A DNA stretch of 64,000 bases. Source: Nostoc sp. TCL26-01. GTDB taxonomy: Bacteria > Cyanobacteriota > Cyanobacteriia > Cyanobacteriales > Nostocaceae. Made by a program: the position numbers and the translations under genes. The notes under the pieces were generated by a model. It did no database searches. It worked only from the letters and a program-made list of their open reading frames with translations, and was not told where the DNA came from. Positions 16,900-27,581 of the stretch are shown piece after piece. The stretch's first letter is position 1; each line of letters starts with the position of its first letter. The DNA is taken from positions 5,745,296-5,809,295 of the forward strand of contig NZ_CP040297.1 of assembly GCF_013393945.1 (NCBI RefSeq). The letters are read 5' to 3'.

Positions 16900-19053
16900 C
16901 TATTTCGTCACTGCTTTCATCGATAAACTAATCCGTTTCAATTTAGTATTAACTTCCAGCACCCGGACTTTGACAACTTGCCCGACTTTCACAACTTTTT
17001 TGGGGTCATCAACAAATCTGTCAGCTAGTTGGGAGATATGTACCAAACCATCTTGATGTACACCAATGTCCACAAATGCGCCAAAGTTAGCGACGTTGGT
17101 GACAATTCCCTCTAGTTCCATTCCTTCTGCTAAATCGCTAATTTCCTTAATCCCTTCTTTAAAGGTGGCGTATTTAAATTCCGCACGGGGATCTCTCTCT
17201 GGTTTTTCTAATTCTTTGAGAATATCTCGCAGTGTGGGTTCGCCAATTGTGGCGGTGACGTATTTTTTCAAGTCGATTTTTTGGAGTTTTTCGGCAATTT
17301 GTGTGACTTGATTTAAAGGTACATTTAAGTCTGAAGCGATCGCTTGCACAACTGGATAACTTTCTGGATGCACTGCTGTATTATCTAGTGGGTTTTCCCC
17401 ACCGCGAATCCTCAAAAAACCAGCAGCCTGTTCAAATGCTTTTGGCCCTAGTTTCGGAACCTTTAATAGTTGACGACGGTTTTTAAAGGCTCCATGCTCG
17501 TTGCGATAAGCCACAATATTGTTTGCTACTGTCGGTGTAATTCCCGAAACAAAAGTTAACAATTCCTTGGAAGCCGTATTTAAATCTACACCCACGTAGT
17601 TGACGCAACTTTCTACCGTCTCATCTAGTTTCTTTTTCAACAATTTCTGATCAACATCATGCTGATATTGACCCACACCAATCGATTTGGGATCAATTTT
17701 CACAAGTTCCGCTAATGGGTCTTGCAAACGCCGACCAATACTAATTGCCCCACGCACTGTGATATCTAAATCCGGAAACTCTTCTAAGGCTACTTTGCTA
17801 GCAGAATATATAGATGCACCCGACTCATTTACCATCACTTTAATGGGTTGGCGCTCTAAAGTTTGTAATACTTGCAAGACAAACTCATCTGTTTCGCGGG
17901 AAGCTGTACCATTACCAATGGCAATTAGCTCAATTTTGTATTTTTCAATGAGGTTTTTAATAGTTTGTGAAGCTTTTATACGCTGTTCAGCAGCTTGATG
18001 TGGAAAGATGGCTTGATATTGCAAAAATTTCCCAGTTTCGTCAATCACCGAGACTTTACATCCAGTTCTAAATCCCGGATCTATAGCTAGGGTTGGTTTC
18101 ATGCCGGCTGGTGCAGATAGCAATAATTCACGCAGATTTGTTTCAAATGTCTTGATAGATTCAATATCTGCATAGGTTTTCTTGTCTGCAATTACTTCTC
18201 CTACCAGAGAGTTTTTCATCAAGCGATTGAAGGCATCTTTGAGCATCACCTGATAGAAATCTCGAATTAACCGGACTTTTGTTTTAATCTCTTGCGCTTC
18301 TAAGTAAGCAAGTACTAAATCTTCCTCAAAAGCAATATCAAAATTTAAGATTCCCTCAGATTCACCCCGACACAACGCCAGCATATTATGGGGAGCAATA
18401 TTTCTGACTTTAATTTGATATTGGCGATACATCTCAAATTTAGTTGTACCTTCAGGGTAATCATCTTTAATGCGAGAAACAAATACCCCATTTTCTAGGA
18501 GATATTCTCGAATATATGCGCGTAAATCAGCTTTTTCTGCCACTTCTTCGGCTAGGATGTCAGCAGCACCCTTCAGTGCTTCCTCTGCGGTGGTAACTCC
18601 CTCAGAAATATATTTTGCTGCTTCATCCTGTAATGATACGGAAAGAGGATTTTTGATATTGAGTGATTTGATTAATTCTGCTAGCGGTTGTAATCCTTTT
18701 TCTCTGGCGATTGTGGCACGAGTGCGTCGCTTGGGACGATAGGGTAAATATAAATCTTCTAGTTCAGTTTTTTGTAAACAAGATACAATTTTTGCTTCCA
18801 GTTCATCTGTAAGTTTACCTTGTTCAGCGATCGCCTTTAAAATCGCTGACTTTCTTTCTTCTAATTCCGTTAAGTAAGTATACCTATCAGCAAGTTCACG
18901 CAATTGGACTTCGTTCATCTCACCAGTGCGTTCTTTGCGGTAACGAGCAATAAATGGAACAGTTGCACCCTCTGCTAAAAGTTCCAGTGCGTTCTGCACC
19001 TGATGAGGTTTAAGTTCTAATTCAGTTGCCAGTAATTGAGGAATGTTCAGCAT
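16900..19053 (-). CDS. tex: Tex family RNA-binding transcription accessory protein
   Basis: The 717-residue protein matches Tex over its whole length: N-terminal helical region (TVPFIARYRKERTGEMNE), YqgF-like domain in the middle (LAIDPGFRTGCKVSV, then AIGNGTASRETDEF), helix-hairpin-helix repeats (about 490-560; LLTFVSGITPTVANNIVAYR), and a C-terminal S1 RNA-binding domain (about 640-710; GIVTNVANFGAFVDIGVHQDGLVH). Tex binds nucleic acids and assists transcription in the cytoplasm. ATG 19053 gives the normal family length. It is convergent with DUF928 and has no operon partner. Confidence 0.96.
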   Translation of the reverse strand: MLNIPQLLATELELKPHQVQNALELLAEGATVPFIARYRKERTGEMNEVQLRELADRYTYLTELEERKSAILKAIAEQGKLTDELEAKIVSCLQKTELEDLYLPYRPKRRTRATIAREKGLQPLAELIKSLNIKNPLSVSLQDEAAKYISEGVTTAEEALKGAADILAEEVAEKADLRAYIREYLLENGVFVSRIKDDYPEGTTKFEMYRQYQIKVRNIAPHNMLALCRGESEGILNFDIAFEEDLVLAYLEAQEIKTKVRLIRDFYQVMLKDAFNRLMKNSLVGEVIADKKTYADIESIKTFETNLRELLLSAPAGMKPTLAIDPGFRTGCKVSVIDETGKFLQYQAIFPHQAAEQRIKASQTIKNLIEKYKIELIAIGNGTASRETDEFVLQVLQTLERQPIKVMVNESGASIYSASKVALEEFPDLDITVRGAISIGRRLQDPLAELVKIDPKSIGVGQYQHDVDQKLLKKKLDETVESCVNYVGVDLNTASKELLTFVSGITPTVANNIVAYRNEHGAFKNRRQLLKVPKLGPKAFEQAAGFLRIRGGENPLDNTAVHPESYPVVQAIASDLNVPLNQVTQIAEKLQKIDLKKYVTATIGEPTLRDILKELEKPERDPRAEFKYATFKEGIKEISDLAEGMELEGIVTNVANFGAFVDIGVHQDGLVHISQLADRFVDDPKKVVKVGQVVKVRVLEVNTKLKRISLSMKAVTK

Positions 19054-19292
19054 CGGGTGTTGAGTATGAAAACGTAACTCCTAAAAGTAATATGCTAAGT
19101 CTTTGTTCTGATCATATCTGCAAGTATTAAGCTAATTTAGCAGATGCTTACGTAATTTTTACAAAAAATGTTGTTATTTTAAGTAATGTATTGTGACTCA
19201 GCTTGTTACAATGAGAAATTACCGACAATTGCAAAATAGCTTTTAGCCATTTTTATTAAAACTTTACATTTTTGGTTGAGAGGTAAGTACAA

Positions 19293-19499
19293 ATGCCTAT
19301 GTTTTTTTTGGTTCCCCTTGTGGCTGGTTTAGCAACTGGTTACATATCCAAAAAATGCCAAGATGAGGTAGGTTATCTGACTGGTACATTTACAGTGATT
19401 AGCTTGGTTTTAAGTTTAGTGCTAGCACCCTGGCAAATTCAGCTAGCTTTACTCATTTTGGTATTAACTAGTACTCATAAATTTTTAAAACGAAATTAG
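19293..19499 (+). CDS. Small membrane protein (68 aa), unknown function
   Basis: The 68-residue protein has two predicted membrane helices (about 3-18 and 30-62) separated by a short polar turn with KKCQDEVG. GAGAGG lies about 9 nt before ATG 19293, a good ribosome-binding site, and this plus the clean helix pattern supports it as a real gene. I do not recognise the family. It is divergent from tex (240 bp apart) and followed by almost 1 kb without a gene. Confidence 0.6.
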   Translation: MPMFFLVPLVAGLATGYISKKCQDEVGYLTGTFTVISLVLSLVLAPWQIQLALLILVLTSTHKFLKRN

Positions 19500-20478
19500 G
19501 GAAATTTGCATCAGTGAATCGACCGAGAAAGACTAGAATAATAGCGATCGCCAACAAATACAGTCTTTCTCAATCATGAGCATTTTTATATGATCTTGAC
19601 TTTCAAAAGATGATTTTTTAGTACTGAGAATTGCCAGTATTGGCATTTTTTCATCACATAAGCATTCAAATAACATCCAAGTACGGTGTTGATCACTGCA
19701 CCTATATCCATACTTTTCATCTACTACCCATTTTTATCTAGATTTTATAGCTTTGATCAGCCATTATTTGTCGGTGAAGTCTGATTTTAGACGGTTTCTC
19801 CTCACTTACATGGGAATTAAAACTGATTCTCAACCGTTTATTAAGCATACGTATTTTATTATTAATAATTTCTTTATATTTTTTTCATAAATCGGGTATT
19901 ATGGGTATGCCTCGCAACAAACAAGTTACGCAGGAGTCTGATTAGTTATGTGAATTAATAGCTTGATGCAGTTTTTTGTAGTAGACGCAGGGCTGTATCT
20001 GTAGCCTTTAGCACTCTCATAGATTGTTTTCCTTGGAGAAGAAATCATCAATTCAGGTGTATAACCATAAATAATTTGTTGGACGAAGTAAGTATTCACA
20101 CGTCAGTGATATTGGTAAATAGGTATTAGCTTTGATACGTGATAATGCTACTTGACGTTTATCTAAACAAGTGTGTTATTTAGATTAGAAACTAAAACTA
20201 TAGTACCAAATAACTAAGTAGTTGAAACTTCCTCATTTGGTCTTTATCTAGAGAAAAATGGCACAAAATTAAGATCCCAGCCAGATACCAAGTAGTTCTC
20301 AAATTCTATCTCCAACACAATTTGGAGATAGGGATTTACGAAAACTGTGTCCAAGCCAAATCTTTGGACTACAACTAGCTCAAGGCTTCAATAATGAAGC
20401 TTATTGGCTTATTTTCGTGTGTCTTTCTTTAGATAATCTTCCCTATTTTTTAGTCCCTTATAACTCGCGTTAGATACC
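19500..20478. other. Long intergenic region upstream of the GH74-like gene
   Basis: I see no credible gene in this 979-bp stretch. It has one HIP1 site near 19542 and two inverted repeats in its last 200 bp: CTATCTCCAA (20306-20315) with TTGGAGATAG (20322-20331), and GCTTCA (20385-20390) with TGAAGC (20395-20400). I found no riboswitch or tRNA by eye. Confidence 0.5.
20306..20331 (+). promoter_or_regulatory. 10-bp inverted repeat upstream of the GH74-like gene
   Basis: CTATCTCCAA (20306-20315) pairs perfectly with TTGGAGATAG (20322-20331) across a 6-nt loop, about 150 nt before the start codon. No T-run follows, so it is not an obvious terminator. It could be an operator or a leader hairpin. 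Confidence 0.4.
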
Positions 20479-22998
20479 ATGAAAATCCCCCATAACCCCT
20501 TACGGTTGAATCTTTCTAGACGAAAATTCCATTCCCTACTGTTAATGGGATTGACGGGATTGAGCCTATCAGTTTTGTCAAGTTCTGGTTTTATCCCTGC
20601 GGTATGCGCTCAATCAATCACATCGTCATTATTCAATTGGAAGAGCGTCAATATTCAGGGAATGGGCTATGTGACAGGTTTGGTGATCTCCCCATTATCA
20701 CCTTATGATGTCTATATCCGCACAGATGCAGGTGGTGCATATAGATTTGACTTTGCTAATAATCAATGGCTACCTCTGATGGATAAATTCAATTCCAACT
20801 TTGCTGGCGGAGGCATTGGTGTCGAAAGTATTGCGATTGATCCGCAAAATGCACAGAGAGTCTATGCAGTCGTCAATCGGAATAATAAAACTTACGAAGA
20901 ATATGGCAACATAAAATATCAGTTTTCTGGCGAGGTCATGGTTTCCAACGATAGGGGAGCAAATTGGCAACCAACCGGGTTAGGAGCTAAAAATGTTTTC
21001 GTTGGCCCTAACCAAGCTTACCGATCTGACACAGGTGAGAGATTAGCAGTTGATCCCAACAATTCTGACATCCTCTATTTTGCTTCTCGAAGAAATGGTC
21101 TGTGGAAAAAGACTGGTTCGACAACATGGTCTCAAGTATCTGGTGGATTACCTGCGGCTAGTAGCTTACCCAAATATAAAAACGCAGACGGTTCTGATAA
21201 TCCAGATATTGCTGGTTTCACATTTGTAGCTTTTGACAAATCCAGTGGTACACCGAATAACCCCAGCCAAAAAATCTATGTGGGAGTTCATGGTAGCGGT
21301 GTTTGGTGCAGTACCAACGGTGGTGCATCTTGGCGTAATCTTGTAGGTACACAAAACCCATTACGTGGCACAGTTGCCTCTGATGGCACTCTTTACGTTA
21401 GTTCTGGTAACTGGGACACCAATGCTGGTTCAGTTCGCAAATATAAAAACGGTACATGGACTAATATCTCTCCAGAAGGAGCTAACAGAATCTATTCATC
21501 TGTGACAGTACAGAAAGACCAGCCAGGGACAGTCGTTGCCGTTTCTGATCGCTATGTGTATCGCTCTACGAATGGTGGTAGCAATTGGACTAAGCAGACT
21601 CTCTACATGGGTGCTTATGATGCCAACTTCCCTCAAGATCCAGTTAACTCCTCTGCACCTCCCTACTACCAGTCATATGCTGGTACTGGCGCTTCTGTCG
21701 CCGTTATTGATCCCAGTAATGCCAAACAAGTATGGTGGACAAATGGCTGGGGTGTAGCCCGCACCGATGATGTGACGGCTACTAACCCATCATACAAATG
21801 GCTGATGAAGAATTTAGAAGAGCTAGATGCCAACATGGTACGTGTTCCTCCCAAGCCCAAAGAATTAGGGGGAGCAGATTTGTTAAGCGCAGTTCAGGAT
21901 ATGATTGGCTTCCGCCATGAAAACCGTGATCAAGTTCCAACTGCTCACATTAACCCACTCAATATTCCCGTTAGTACATGGTACAAATGGGCAAATCCTG
22001 ACTGGCAAGTTTATCCTGCACCATTTCCTCACGTTGCTGGTGCAACAGGTATGGATTACTCTTATAAAAATCCTGACTACGCAGCATTTGTGGGGTTTCA
22101 TCAGTGGCAAGGTTTTTGGCCTGTATACGGCATGACTCAAGATAACGGTAAAACTTGGCAAGCTTTTGAGTCTCTTCCTTCAGAAATGATGTGGAAATGG
22201 GATAAATCTGGTCAAGAACTAGTCATGCCCAGTGGTGGGCAGATAGCGATGTCACCCACAAATCCGCAAAATATGGTTTGGGCCCCTTCTTGGGGAAGCT
22301 GGCCCCACTACACAACCGATGGTGGCAAAACTTGGAAGCTGACATTTAACATAGATCATCCACTGCCACCTGTGCCTTATGATCCGCAAAACAACGACCA
22401 TACACATTACACAGCACTGCCCAAGTCTTGGGCTAATAGTATTTCTCCCTGGTTAAGTAGTTATATATTGGCAGCAGATCGTCAAGATCCAAATGGTAAA
22501 ACCTTTTACTACTTCGATGGCTGGAAATTCTATTACAGTACAGATGGTGGTGCAAATTGGCGCAAAAGTGCAGCTGACAATCTTCCGTCATGGAAGATTC
22601 GCCCAACCATAGTTCCTAACCCCACAAAAACGGGTGATGTGTGGATGAGCTTTGCTCGTAATCCAGATGAGGCTGCTGGTAATAAACTGTATCGTTCTTC
22701 TGATAGCGGTAAGACTTTCGTGACTATCCCCTCAGTAGATAGTTGTGAGTATATAGCTTTCGGCAAGGGTTCCTCTGATACTAACCCTTACATTTACATC
22801 TTTGGTCGTGTAGGTGGCGCAACTCAAGACACAATGTACAAGTCAGAAAATATGGGTCAGTCTTGGGTGCAAATTAGTAATCCTAATGTCCTGCAATTTC
22901 CAGGAATTCATCATATGGAAGGAGATATGCGATCGCCTAATCTTGTTTACGTAGCTTTGGGAGGTCGTGGCATTATGCAAGGAAACCTAACACCATGA
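20479..22998 (+). CDS. Tat-exported GH74-like (xyloglucanase/BNR-repeat) protein
   Basis: The 839-residue protein starts with a Tat-type signal: SRRKF at residues 13-17, a hydrophobic stretch and a VCA cleavage site near 44. The mature part is built of beta-propeller blades with repeated Asp-box/BNR-like motifs (STNGGASW, STNGGSNW, TTDGGKTW, STDGGANW, SSDSGKTF). The opening (WKSVNIQGMGYVTGLVISP, then RTDAGGAY) is typical of GH74, whose members cut xyloglucan and related beta-glucans. Catalytic Asp residues cannot be assigned by eye, so activity is inferred. It is monocistronic and borders an exopolysaccharide locus; a role in remodelling external polysaccharide is plausible. Confidence 0.8.
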   Translation: MKIPHNPLRLNLSRRKFHSLLLMGLTGLSLSVLSSSGFIPAVCAQSITSSLFNWKSVNIQGMGYVTGLVISPLSPYDVYIRTDAGGAYRFDFANNQWLPLMDKFNSNFAGGGIGVESIAIDPQNAQRVYAVVNRNNKTYEEYGNIKYQFSGEVMVSNDRGANWQPTGLGAKNVFVGPNQAYRSDTGERLAVDPNNSDILYFASRRNGLWKKTGSTTWSQVSGGLPAASSLPKYKNADGSDNPDIAGFTFVAFDKSSGTPNNPSQKIYVGVHGSGVWCSTNGGASWRNLVGTQNPLRGTVASDGTLYVSSGNWDTNAGSVRKYKNGTWTNISPEGANRIYSSVTVQKDQPGTVVAVSDRYVYRSTNGGSNWTKQTLYMGAYDANFPQDPVNSSAPPYYQSYAGTGASVAVIDPSNAKQVWWTNGWGVARTDDVTATNPSYKWLMKNLEELDANMVRVPPKPKELGGADLLSAVQDMIGFRHENRDQVPTAHINPLNIPVSTWYKWANPDWQVYPAPFPHVAGATGMDYSYKNPDYAAFVGFHQWQGFWPVYGMTQDNGKTWQAFESLPSEMMWKWDKSGQELVMPSGGQIAMSPTNPQNMVWAPSWGSWPHYTTDGGKTWKLTFNIDHPLPPVPYDPQNNDHTHYTALPKSWANSISPWLSSYILAADRQDPNGKTFYYFDGWKFYYSTDGGANWRKSAADNLPSWKIRPTIVPNPTKTGDVWMSFARNPDEAAGNKLYRSSDSGKTFVTIPSVDSCEYIAFGKGSSDTNPYIYIFGRVGGATQDTMYKSENMGQSWVQISNPNVLQFPGIHHMEGDMRSPNLVYVALGGRGIMQGNLTP

Positions 22999-23249
22999 TA
23001 GATAACTACTCAAACCCAACAACAGGAATTTATCTCTGAAGTTAAATCCCCACATTGGCAATTCTGAAATATCAATTGATATGTGGACATCAATCATTAG
23101 CTCTAGCAAATACTTGGTCGAAAGAACATATTCTTTCTCTCAAAGTGGACGCTTGCTGCTCACCAATAAGTCCACTATCAATTCATTTTTGCAGCTTTGC
23201 ACTATTATTGAGCATAAGAATTGTATACTCCAATAGCTTTTAACCTAAC

Positions 23250-24590
23250 CTACAAGAGCATATCTATAGGGAATCCAAACCCTAAACTGTTTCTAATTAT
23301 TAAAAATACAGCCAAGATACCGATAAACAAAGCTGTCATCTGAATGTCCTGGGCTATACAAGATAATTGTTCTCGTTTTAGTCCATAAAGGTTAACTAGA
23401 TACAATGGGAGATCGCTAAGAGCAATCACAATAATTGCTCCAATGATACCAAAATTAAAAAATGCTAAAGGTAATCCTGCACCAATCATGACAAATCCTG
23501 CTAAATTACTTTGGGCTGAATACAAAGCTTTGCCAATCGCTAAGAGTGCAGGACTAATAGTGTAAAATAGCACTGAAACCCAAATACCACAGGTTAAAAT
23601 TGGCATCATCCAAGTGGCTTCTTGATATCTTTGGTCATAAAGTAATGTAATTAACAGATCGCCAACAGTCACTAGAACAGCTAAGAAAATAGCAAAACCA
23701 ATTAATATCAAACGACGTTGACGCAAAATTTTATCTCGCAAAGTTGCTCGCGGTATCCCAGATTGATTAGATATTGCTGGAAAGATGACTCTGTTGCTAA
23801 TTTGTTTGATAATTTCACGAGGTATACCAGCTAAGGTGTAGGCGACTGCATAGACACCCAGGATCTCAAATGAAAGCAACTTAGCAAGAATCAGACGATC
23901 TGCTTGCTCATTTAAAAATGTCATCCCAGATGCTAAAAACATCCATTTTCCAAAGGACATAATTTCTTGGACAGAATCTTCATCCCAAGCAAAACGGTTG
24001 ACATATCCTGGTACTAACCAGTAGCTAGCTACCATTCCATATATTGAACCAATGACTGCTCCAGCTGCTAGAACTACAACACTGTGGTTCAAATAAGCCA
24101 AAACAACAAATGTCGATAGTGTCAAAACCTGGAGACTAAAATAATATATAGTTAATTTTCCCAGTTCCAGATGGCGTTGAAGCATATGTCTACTAGTAGA
24201 ACTAAATCCATCAAAAACTGAGGACAACCCCACCACGGGAATTAACCACAAAAGTCTATCTTCATGATAAAAATTTGCCATTGGCCAAGTCATCAGCACA
24301 CACAACAGCCAAATGACAAAACCACGAATCACAGATAATGTCCAGGCAGTGTTTAAAAAAACAGGTTCATCACCACGCTTGTTGTTGATAATACTTTGGG
24401 AAATACCAAGATCAGAGAATAATTCTATACCAATTCTCAAAGTATTAACTACAGCCATTAAACCAAAAAATTCTGGTGTTAATAAACGAGTGAGAATTAA
24501 GTTACTTCCTAATCGCAGTATCTGGCTAGATCCATAACCTGCAATAGTCCAGATTGTTCCCCTAATAGCAAGCTTTTTTAAAGATGTCAT
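23250..24590 (-). CDS. Wzx-like polysaccharide flippase
   Basis: The 446-residue protein is almost entirely membrane helices (about 12) and has the N-terminal pattern of the MATE/MVF-related polysaccharide exporters (GYGSSQILRLGSNLILTRLLTPEFFGLMA). These flip undecaprenyl-linked sugar repeat units across the cytoplasmic membrane. Together with the Wzy-like polymerase at 35847 and the Wzc-like kinase at 41635 it completes a Wzx/Wzy-type assembly set. It is transcribed alone, away from the divergent acyltransferase operon. Confidence 0.88.
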   Translation of the reverse strand: MTSLKKLAIRGTIWTIAGYGSSQILRLGSNLILTRLLTPEFFGLMAVVNTLRIGIELFSDLGISQSIINNKRGDEPVFLNTAWTLSVIRGFVIWLLCVLMTWPMANFYHEDRLLWLIPVVGLSSVFDGFSSTSRHMLQRHLELGKLTIYYFSLQVLTLSTFVVLAYLNHSVVVLAAGAVIGSIYGMVASYWLVPGYVNRFAWDEDSVQEIMSFGKWMFLASGMTFLNEQADRLILAKLLSFEILGVYAVAYTLAGIPREIIKQISNRVIFPAISNQSGIPRATLRDKILRQRRLILIGFAIFLAVLVTVGDLLITLLYDQRYQEATWMMPILTCGIWVSVLFYTISPALLAIGKALYSAQSNLAGFVMIGAGLPLAFFNFGIIGAIIVIALSDLPLYLVNLYGLKREQLSCIAQDIQMTALFIGILAVFLIIRNSLGFGFPIDMLL

Positions 24591-25415
24591 AGTTATGTCT
24601 CAGTTTTGAGAGATTACACTTGCCTAAGTAACAATTTAGCTCATGTGAATAAATGTTAAATAGCTGTATAAAATCTTTTATTAAAAAAATAAATTTAACT
24701 TAAAATATTTATCTATAACGACTCAAGTTAGTTAGCCTAAGTTTTTTGGTATTTTGTTTAGACATGAAGATGCCTAACAACTACTCAAAAAATTACAGAA
24801 GATTGCGTTTACTTTTCTTCGCCAAAGAAAACATTGTTTACTGAACAAATATCTAATTAAGGTATTGATTCCTGATTGCATACATTGCTCTACCTTTACA
24901 CTAAGTTTCGTTTCTAGAATATTAATTTTTTATTAAAAATAACTTGCATTGTGTGTTTTTATATCTATATCATTGGCTGAATGAAGTTTGTCTCGAACAC
25001 AACCATATCACAGTGTTATTACAAAGTAAAACAGATAATGATGTGTAAATCTTATACGTAGATACAAGGTTATTTTTTAAATTTATCGTAAAGATTATTT
25101 AGTAAATTGATGATGCACACAATTGCAAAAGTCAAAAAACCCTTTGATTCAAGGATTTTAGGCACATACACAGTGATTTTTGATTTAGTAGCATTAATCA
25201 CGTCTAAATGCTTCAATTTAAAATGACATGAAAAAAGTTGTTTTGATTCTAACATTCATCCTCAATATGAGGATGACTGATTTATTTTTATCAGTACTTG
25301 TTAGTGGTAAATTACCTTTGCAGAATTATAAATGCCAACATTACATGATTCAAATCAGATGTGATGAGAGTCAAATTAACCGAAATAAAGATATCAATAG
25401 AAGTATCAATAGCTA
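24591..25415. other. AT-rich intergenic region between divergent EPS genes
   Basis: This 825-bp gap must carry promoters for the flippase (leftward) and the acyltransferase operon (rightward). Frames of 61-62 codons near 25070-25416 have no ribosome-binding site or recognisable pattern, so I do not call them. No strong hairpin or repeat was noticed. Confidence 0.5.
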
Positions 25416-26540
25416 ATGAATCCCACAGTTGTAACTCAGTCTTTAGATGTTAAGCCAAAAGCTCACTTCCTTTTCCTGGATGGATTACGAGGTATTGCGG
25501 CTTTTTGGGTAGTTTTATATCACATTGGGCCGAATGAAAGATTGCCACAACTAATGCAACTCTTGCCGACGTGGTTAGTGACGGTATTATTCAAATGGGG
25601 TAGTCTGGGGGTAAGTATATTTTTTGTCCTGAGTGGTTTTGTCATTGCCTACTCATTACGGAATGCCAAGATTGACATTAAGTATTTTCAGTATTTTACG
25701 CTGCGTCGTTTCGTGCGTCTGAGTCCACCTTATTATGTATCAATTGTTATTGCTTTAGCTTTTGCACTTTTATCATCCTATGCCAAAGGTAACGCTTTTG
25801 CACCTATGGGTGAGCCTGTTTCTCTACAGAGGCTAGTTGCTCATTTATTCTATGTGCAGAGCTTTTTTGGATTTCAACATATTGATGATGCCTACTGGAC
25901 TTTGTGTTTGGAAGTACAGTTCTATTTAGTTTTTTGTGGGCTATTAGGTTTATCACAATGGCTAAATCACAGATTTAATTTGAAGTATGCTTTGACCATT
26001 GTGTTTATCCCTGCTGCTATAGTTGCAGCCTCATATCCTCTGGGGATCTTTGGGGATCAAGGTAGACCAATCACATTTTTACCATTATGGTATGGTTTTT
26101 TACTTGGGGTATTTGCTTATTGGTCATGGCACGATCAACGGAAACGTAATTTATTTTATTTCTACTCATTGGTGTTACTAGCAGTGGGAATAATTAATTC
26201 ATCACATTTTGCGATCGCCTGTGTATTGACTGCTGCCATCATCCTAGAAGTGGCTAGGGCAAATCGCCTACAAACTTGGTTCAGTTGGTCATGGCTGCAA
26301 TTTTTAGGTAAGATTTCTTACGCTTTGTATTTGACTCATGTACCTTTACTGGGGGCTACTTATTTCCTAGTCCACAAGTTTTTTGCTGACAGCCTGGTCA
26401 GTGAATTACTCAGCCTCATCATCGGATTTGCGGTTTGTATTGTTTGTGCTGTGTTGGTATGGCAACTGGCAGAAAAGCCGGCAATTAAATGGAGTCAAAG
26501 TATTAAACTGGTCAACAGTCGGGAGGCAATCAAAGCATGA
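25416..26540 (+). CDS. OafA-like membrane O-acyltransferase
   Basis: The 374-residue membrane protein has about ten helices and the acyltransferase-3 signature: FLDGLRGIAAFWVVLYH near residues 20-37 and SLGVSIFFVLSGFVIAY near 67-83, then RRFVRLSPPYYV. Enzymes of this family transfer acetyl or other acyl groups to surface sugars. Its TGA overlaps the ATG of the epimerase gene by 4 bp (ATGA), so the two are translationally coupled, and a glycosyltransferase follows. This points to decoration of an EPS precursor. Confidence 0.88.
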   Translation: MNPTVVTQSLDVKPKAHFLFLDGLRGIAAFWVVLYHIGPNERLPQLMQLLPTWLVTVLFKWGSLGVSIFFVLSGFVIAYSLRNAKIDIKYFQYFTLRRFVRLSPPYYVSIVIALAFALLSSYAKGNAFAPMGEPVSLQRLVAHLFYVQSFFGFQHIDDAYWTLCLEVQFYLVFCGLLGLSQWLNHRFNLKYALTIVFIPAAIVAASYPLGIFGDQGRPITFLPLWYGFLLGVFAYWSWHDQRKRNLFYFYSLVLLAVGIINSSHFAIACVLTAAIILEVARANRLQTWFSWSWLQFLGKISYALYLTHVPLLGATYFLVHKFFADSLVSELLSLIIGFAVCIVCAVLVWQLAEKPAIKWSQSIKLVNSREAIKA

Positions 26541-27571
26541 AATTACTGGTAACAGGAGCATCTGGCTTTCTGGGACAATATGTAGTTCTAGCAGCCTTAC
26601 AACGGGGACATCAAGTGCGCGTGGTTATCAGACCAAACACGGAAGCCAAACATTTACCCTGGTATCACCATCCCTCAGTAGAAATAGCACATCTAGATTT
26701 GAGACAACAGAACTTACTGGCAACTGCTTTACAAGGGATTGATGTAGTAATCCACTTGGTAGCAGCAAAAACGGGAGATTTTGATACTCAGTATGCTAGT
26801 ACGGTTGTGGCAACAGAGAGTTTACTGGCGGAGATGGTAGCCACTCAAGTATTACGACTAGTAGCAATTAGTACTTTTTCTGTATTTGATTATCTCCACA
26901 TCCCAGCTGGTACAACTATTGATGAGGATACGATGCTCGTCCAAGAACCTGAGCAGCGTGATATCTACGCACAAGTCAAACTCATCCAAGAAAATCTGTT
27001 CCGCAAGTTTGAGCAAGAACATAATGGACAGGTAACAATCATCCGTCCAGGAATGATTTATGGGCAAGATAATTTATGGAATGCTTGTCTGGGTGTGAAA
27101 GTGAGCGATCGCCTCTGGATCAGAATTGGTGCTAATGCCCAAATGCCTCTGACTTATGTGGAGAATTGTGCCGAGGCAATTATCTTGGCAACAGAGAGTC
27201 AGCAGGCAATTGGTGAAACATTGAATATTGTCGATGACGATTTACCAACCCAAAAGATTTATGCTGAGAAAATAGGGCAACTGATGAAGCGATCGCCATA
27301 CACAATCCCGATCACTTGGACAGCAATGCGCCTATTAACTCAAGCCATTTGGCAGTGTAATATGTTACTACTGTCAGGTAAGGTTAAGCTTCCGGGTATT
27401 CTTGTGCCAGCGAGATTACACGCTCGCTTTAAGCCATTATTTTACACTAATCGCCGCGCTCACCAAATACTGAACTGGCAGCCCAAGTACTCACTGGATG
27501 CTGCCTTGGAACGCAGTTGTCATAACATCCAGTCACTACCAGAACCTTCCATCCTCCCTCTGCAATCATAA
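26537..27571 (+). CDS. NAD-dependent epimerase/dehydratase (extended SDR)
   Basis: The 344-residue protein has the Rossmann motif TGASGFLG (residues 6-13) and a YxxxK pair at Tyr144 and Lys148, with Ser112/Thr113 upstream, as in extended short-chain dehydrogenases that modify nucleotide sugars. The start overlaps the stop of the acyltransferase gene. A glycosyltransferase gene follows after 10 bp. The sugar substrate cannot be told from the sequence. Confidence 0.87.
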   Translation: MKLLVTGASGFLGQYVVLAALQRGHQVRVVIRPNTEAKHLPWYHHPSVEIAHLDLRQQNLLATALQGIDVVIHLVAAKTGDFDTQYASTVVATESLLAEMVATQVLRLVAISTFSVFDYLHIPAGTTIDEDTMLVQEPEQRDIYAQVKLIQENLFRKFEQEHNGQVTIIRPGMIYGQDNLWNACLGVKVSDRLWIRIGANAQMPLTYVENCAEAIILATESQQAIGETLNIVDDDLPTQKIYAEKIGQLMKRSPYTIPITWTAMRLLTQAIWQCNMLLLSGKVKLPGILVPARLHARFKPLFYTNRRAHQILNWQPKYSLDAALERSCHNIQSLPEPSILPLQS

Positions 27572-27581
27572 TTATTGATCT

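Noticed and set aside
19500..20478. A riboswitch or tRNA in the long region before the GH74-like gene
   Set aside because: I could not find a conserved riboswitch core or a tRNA cloverleaf by eye; only simple inverted repeats are supported.
23144..23176. AGTGGAC/GTCCACT inverted repeat after the GH74-like gene as a terminator
   Set aside because: The stem is only 7 bp with a 19-nt loop and no T-run follows, so termination is not supported.
25070..25416. Frames of 61 and 62 codons before the acyltransferase gene
   Set aside because: They overlap each other on opposite strands, are AT-driven and show no conserved pattern.
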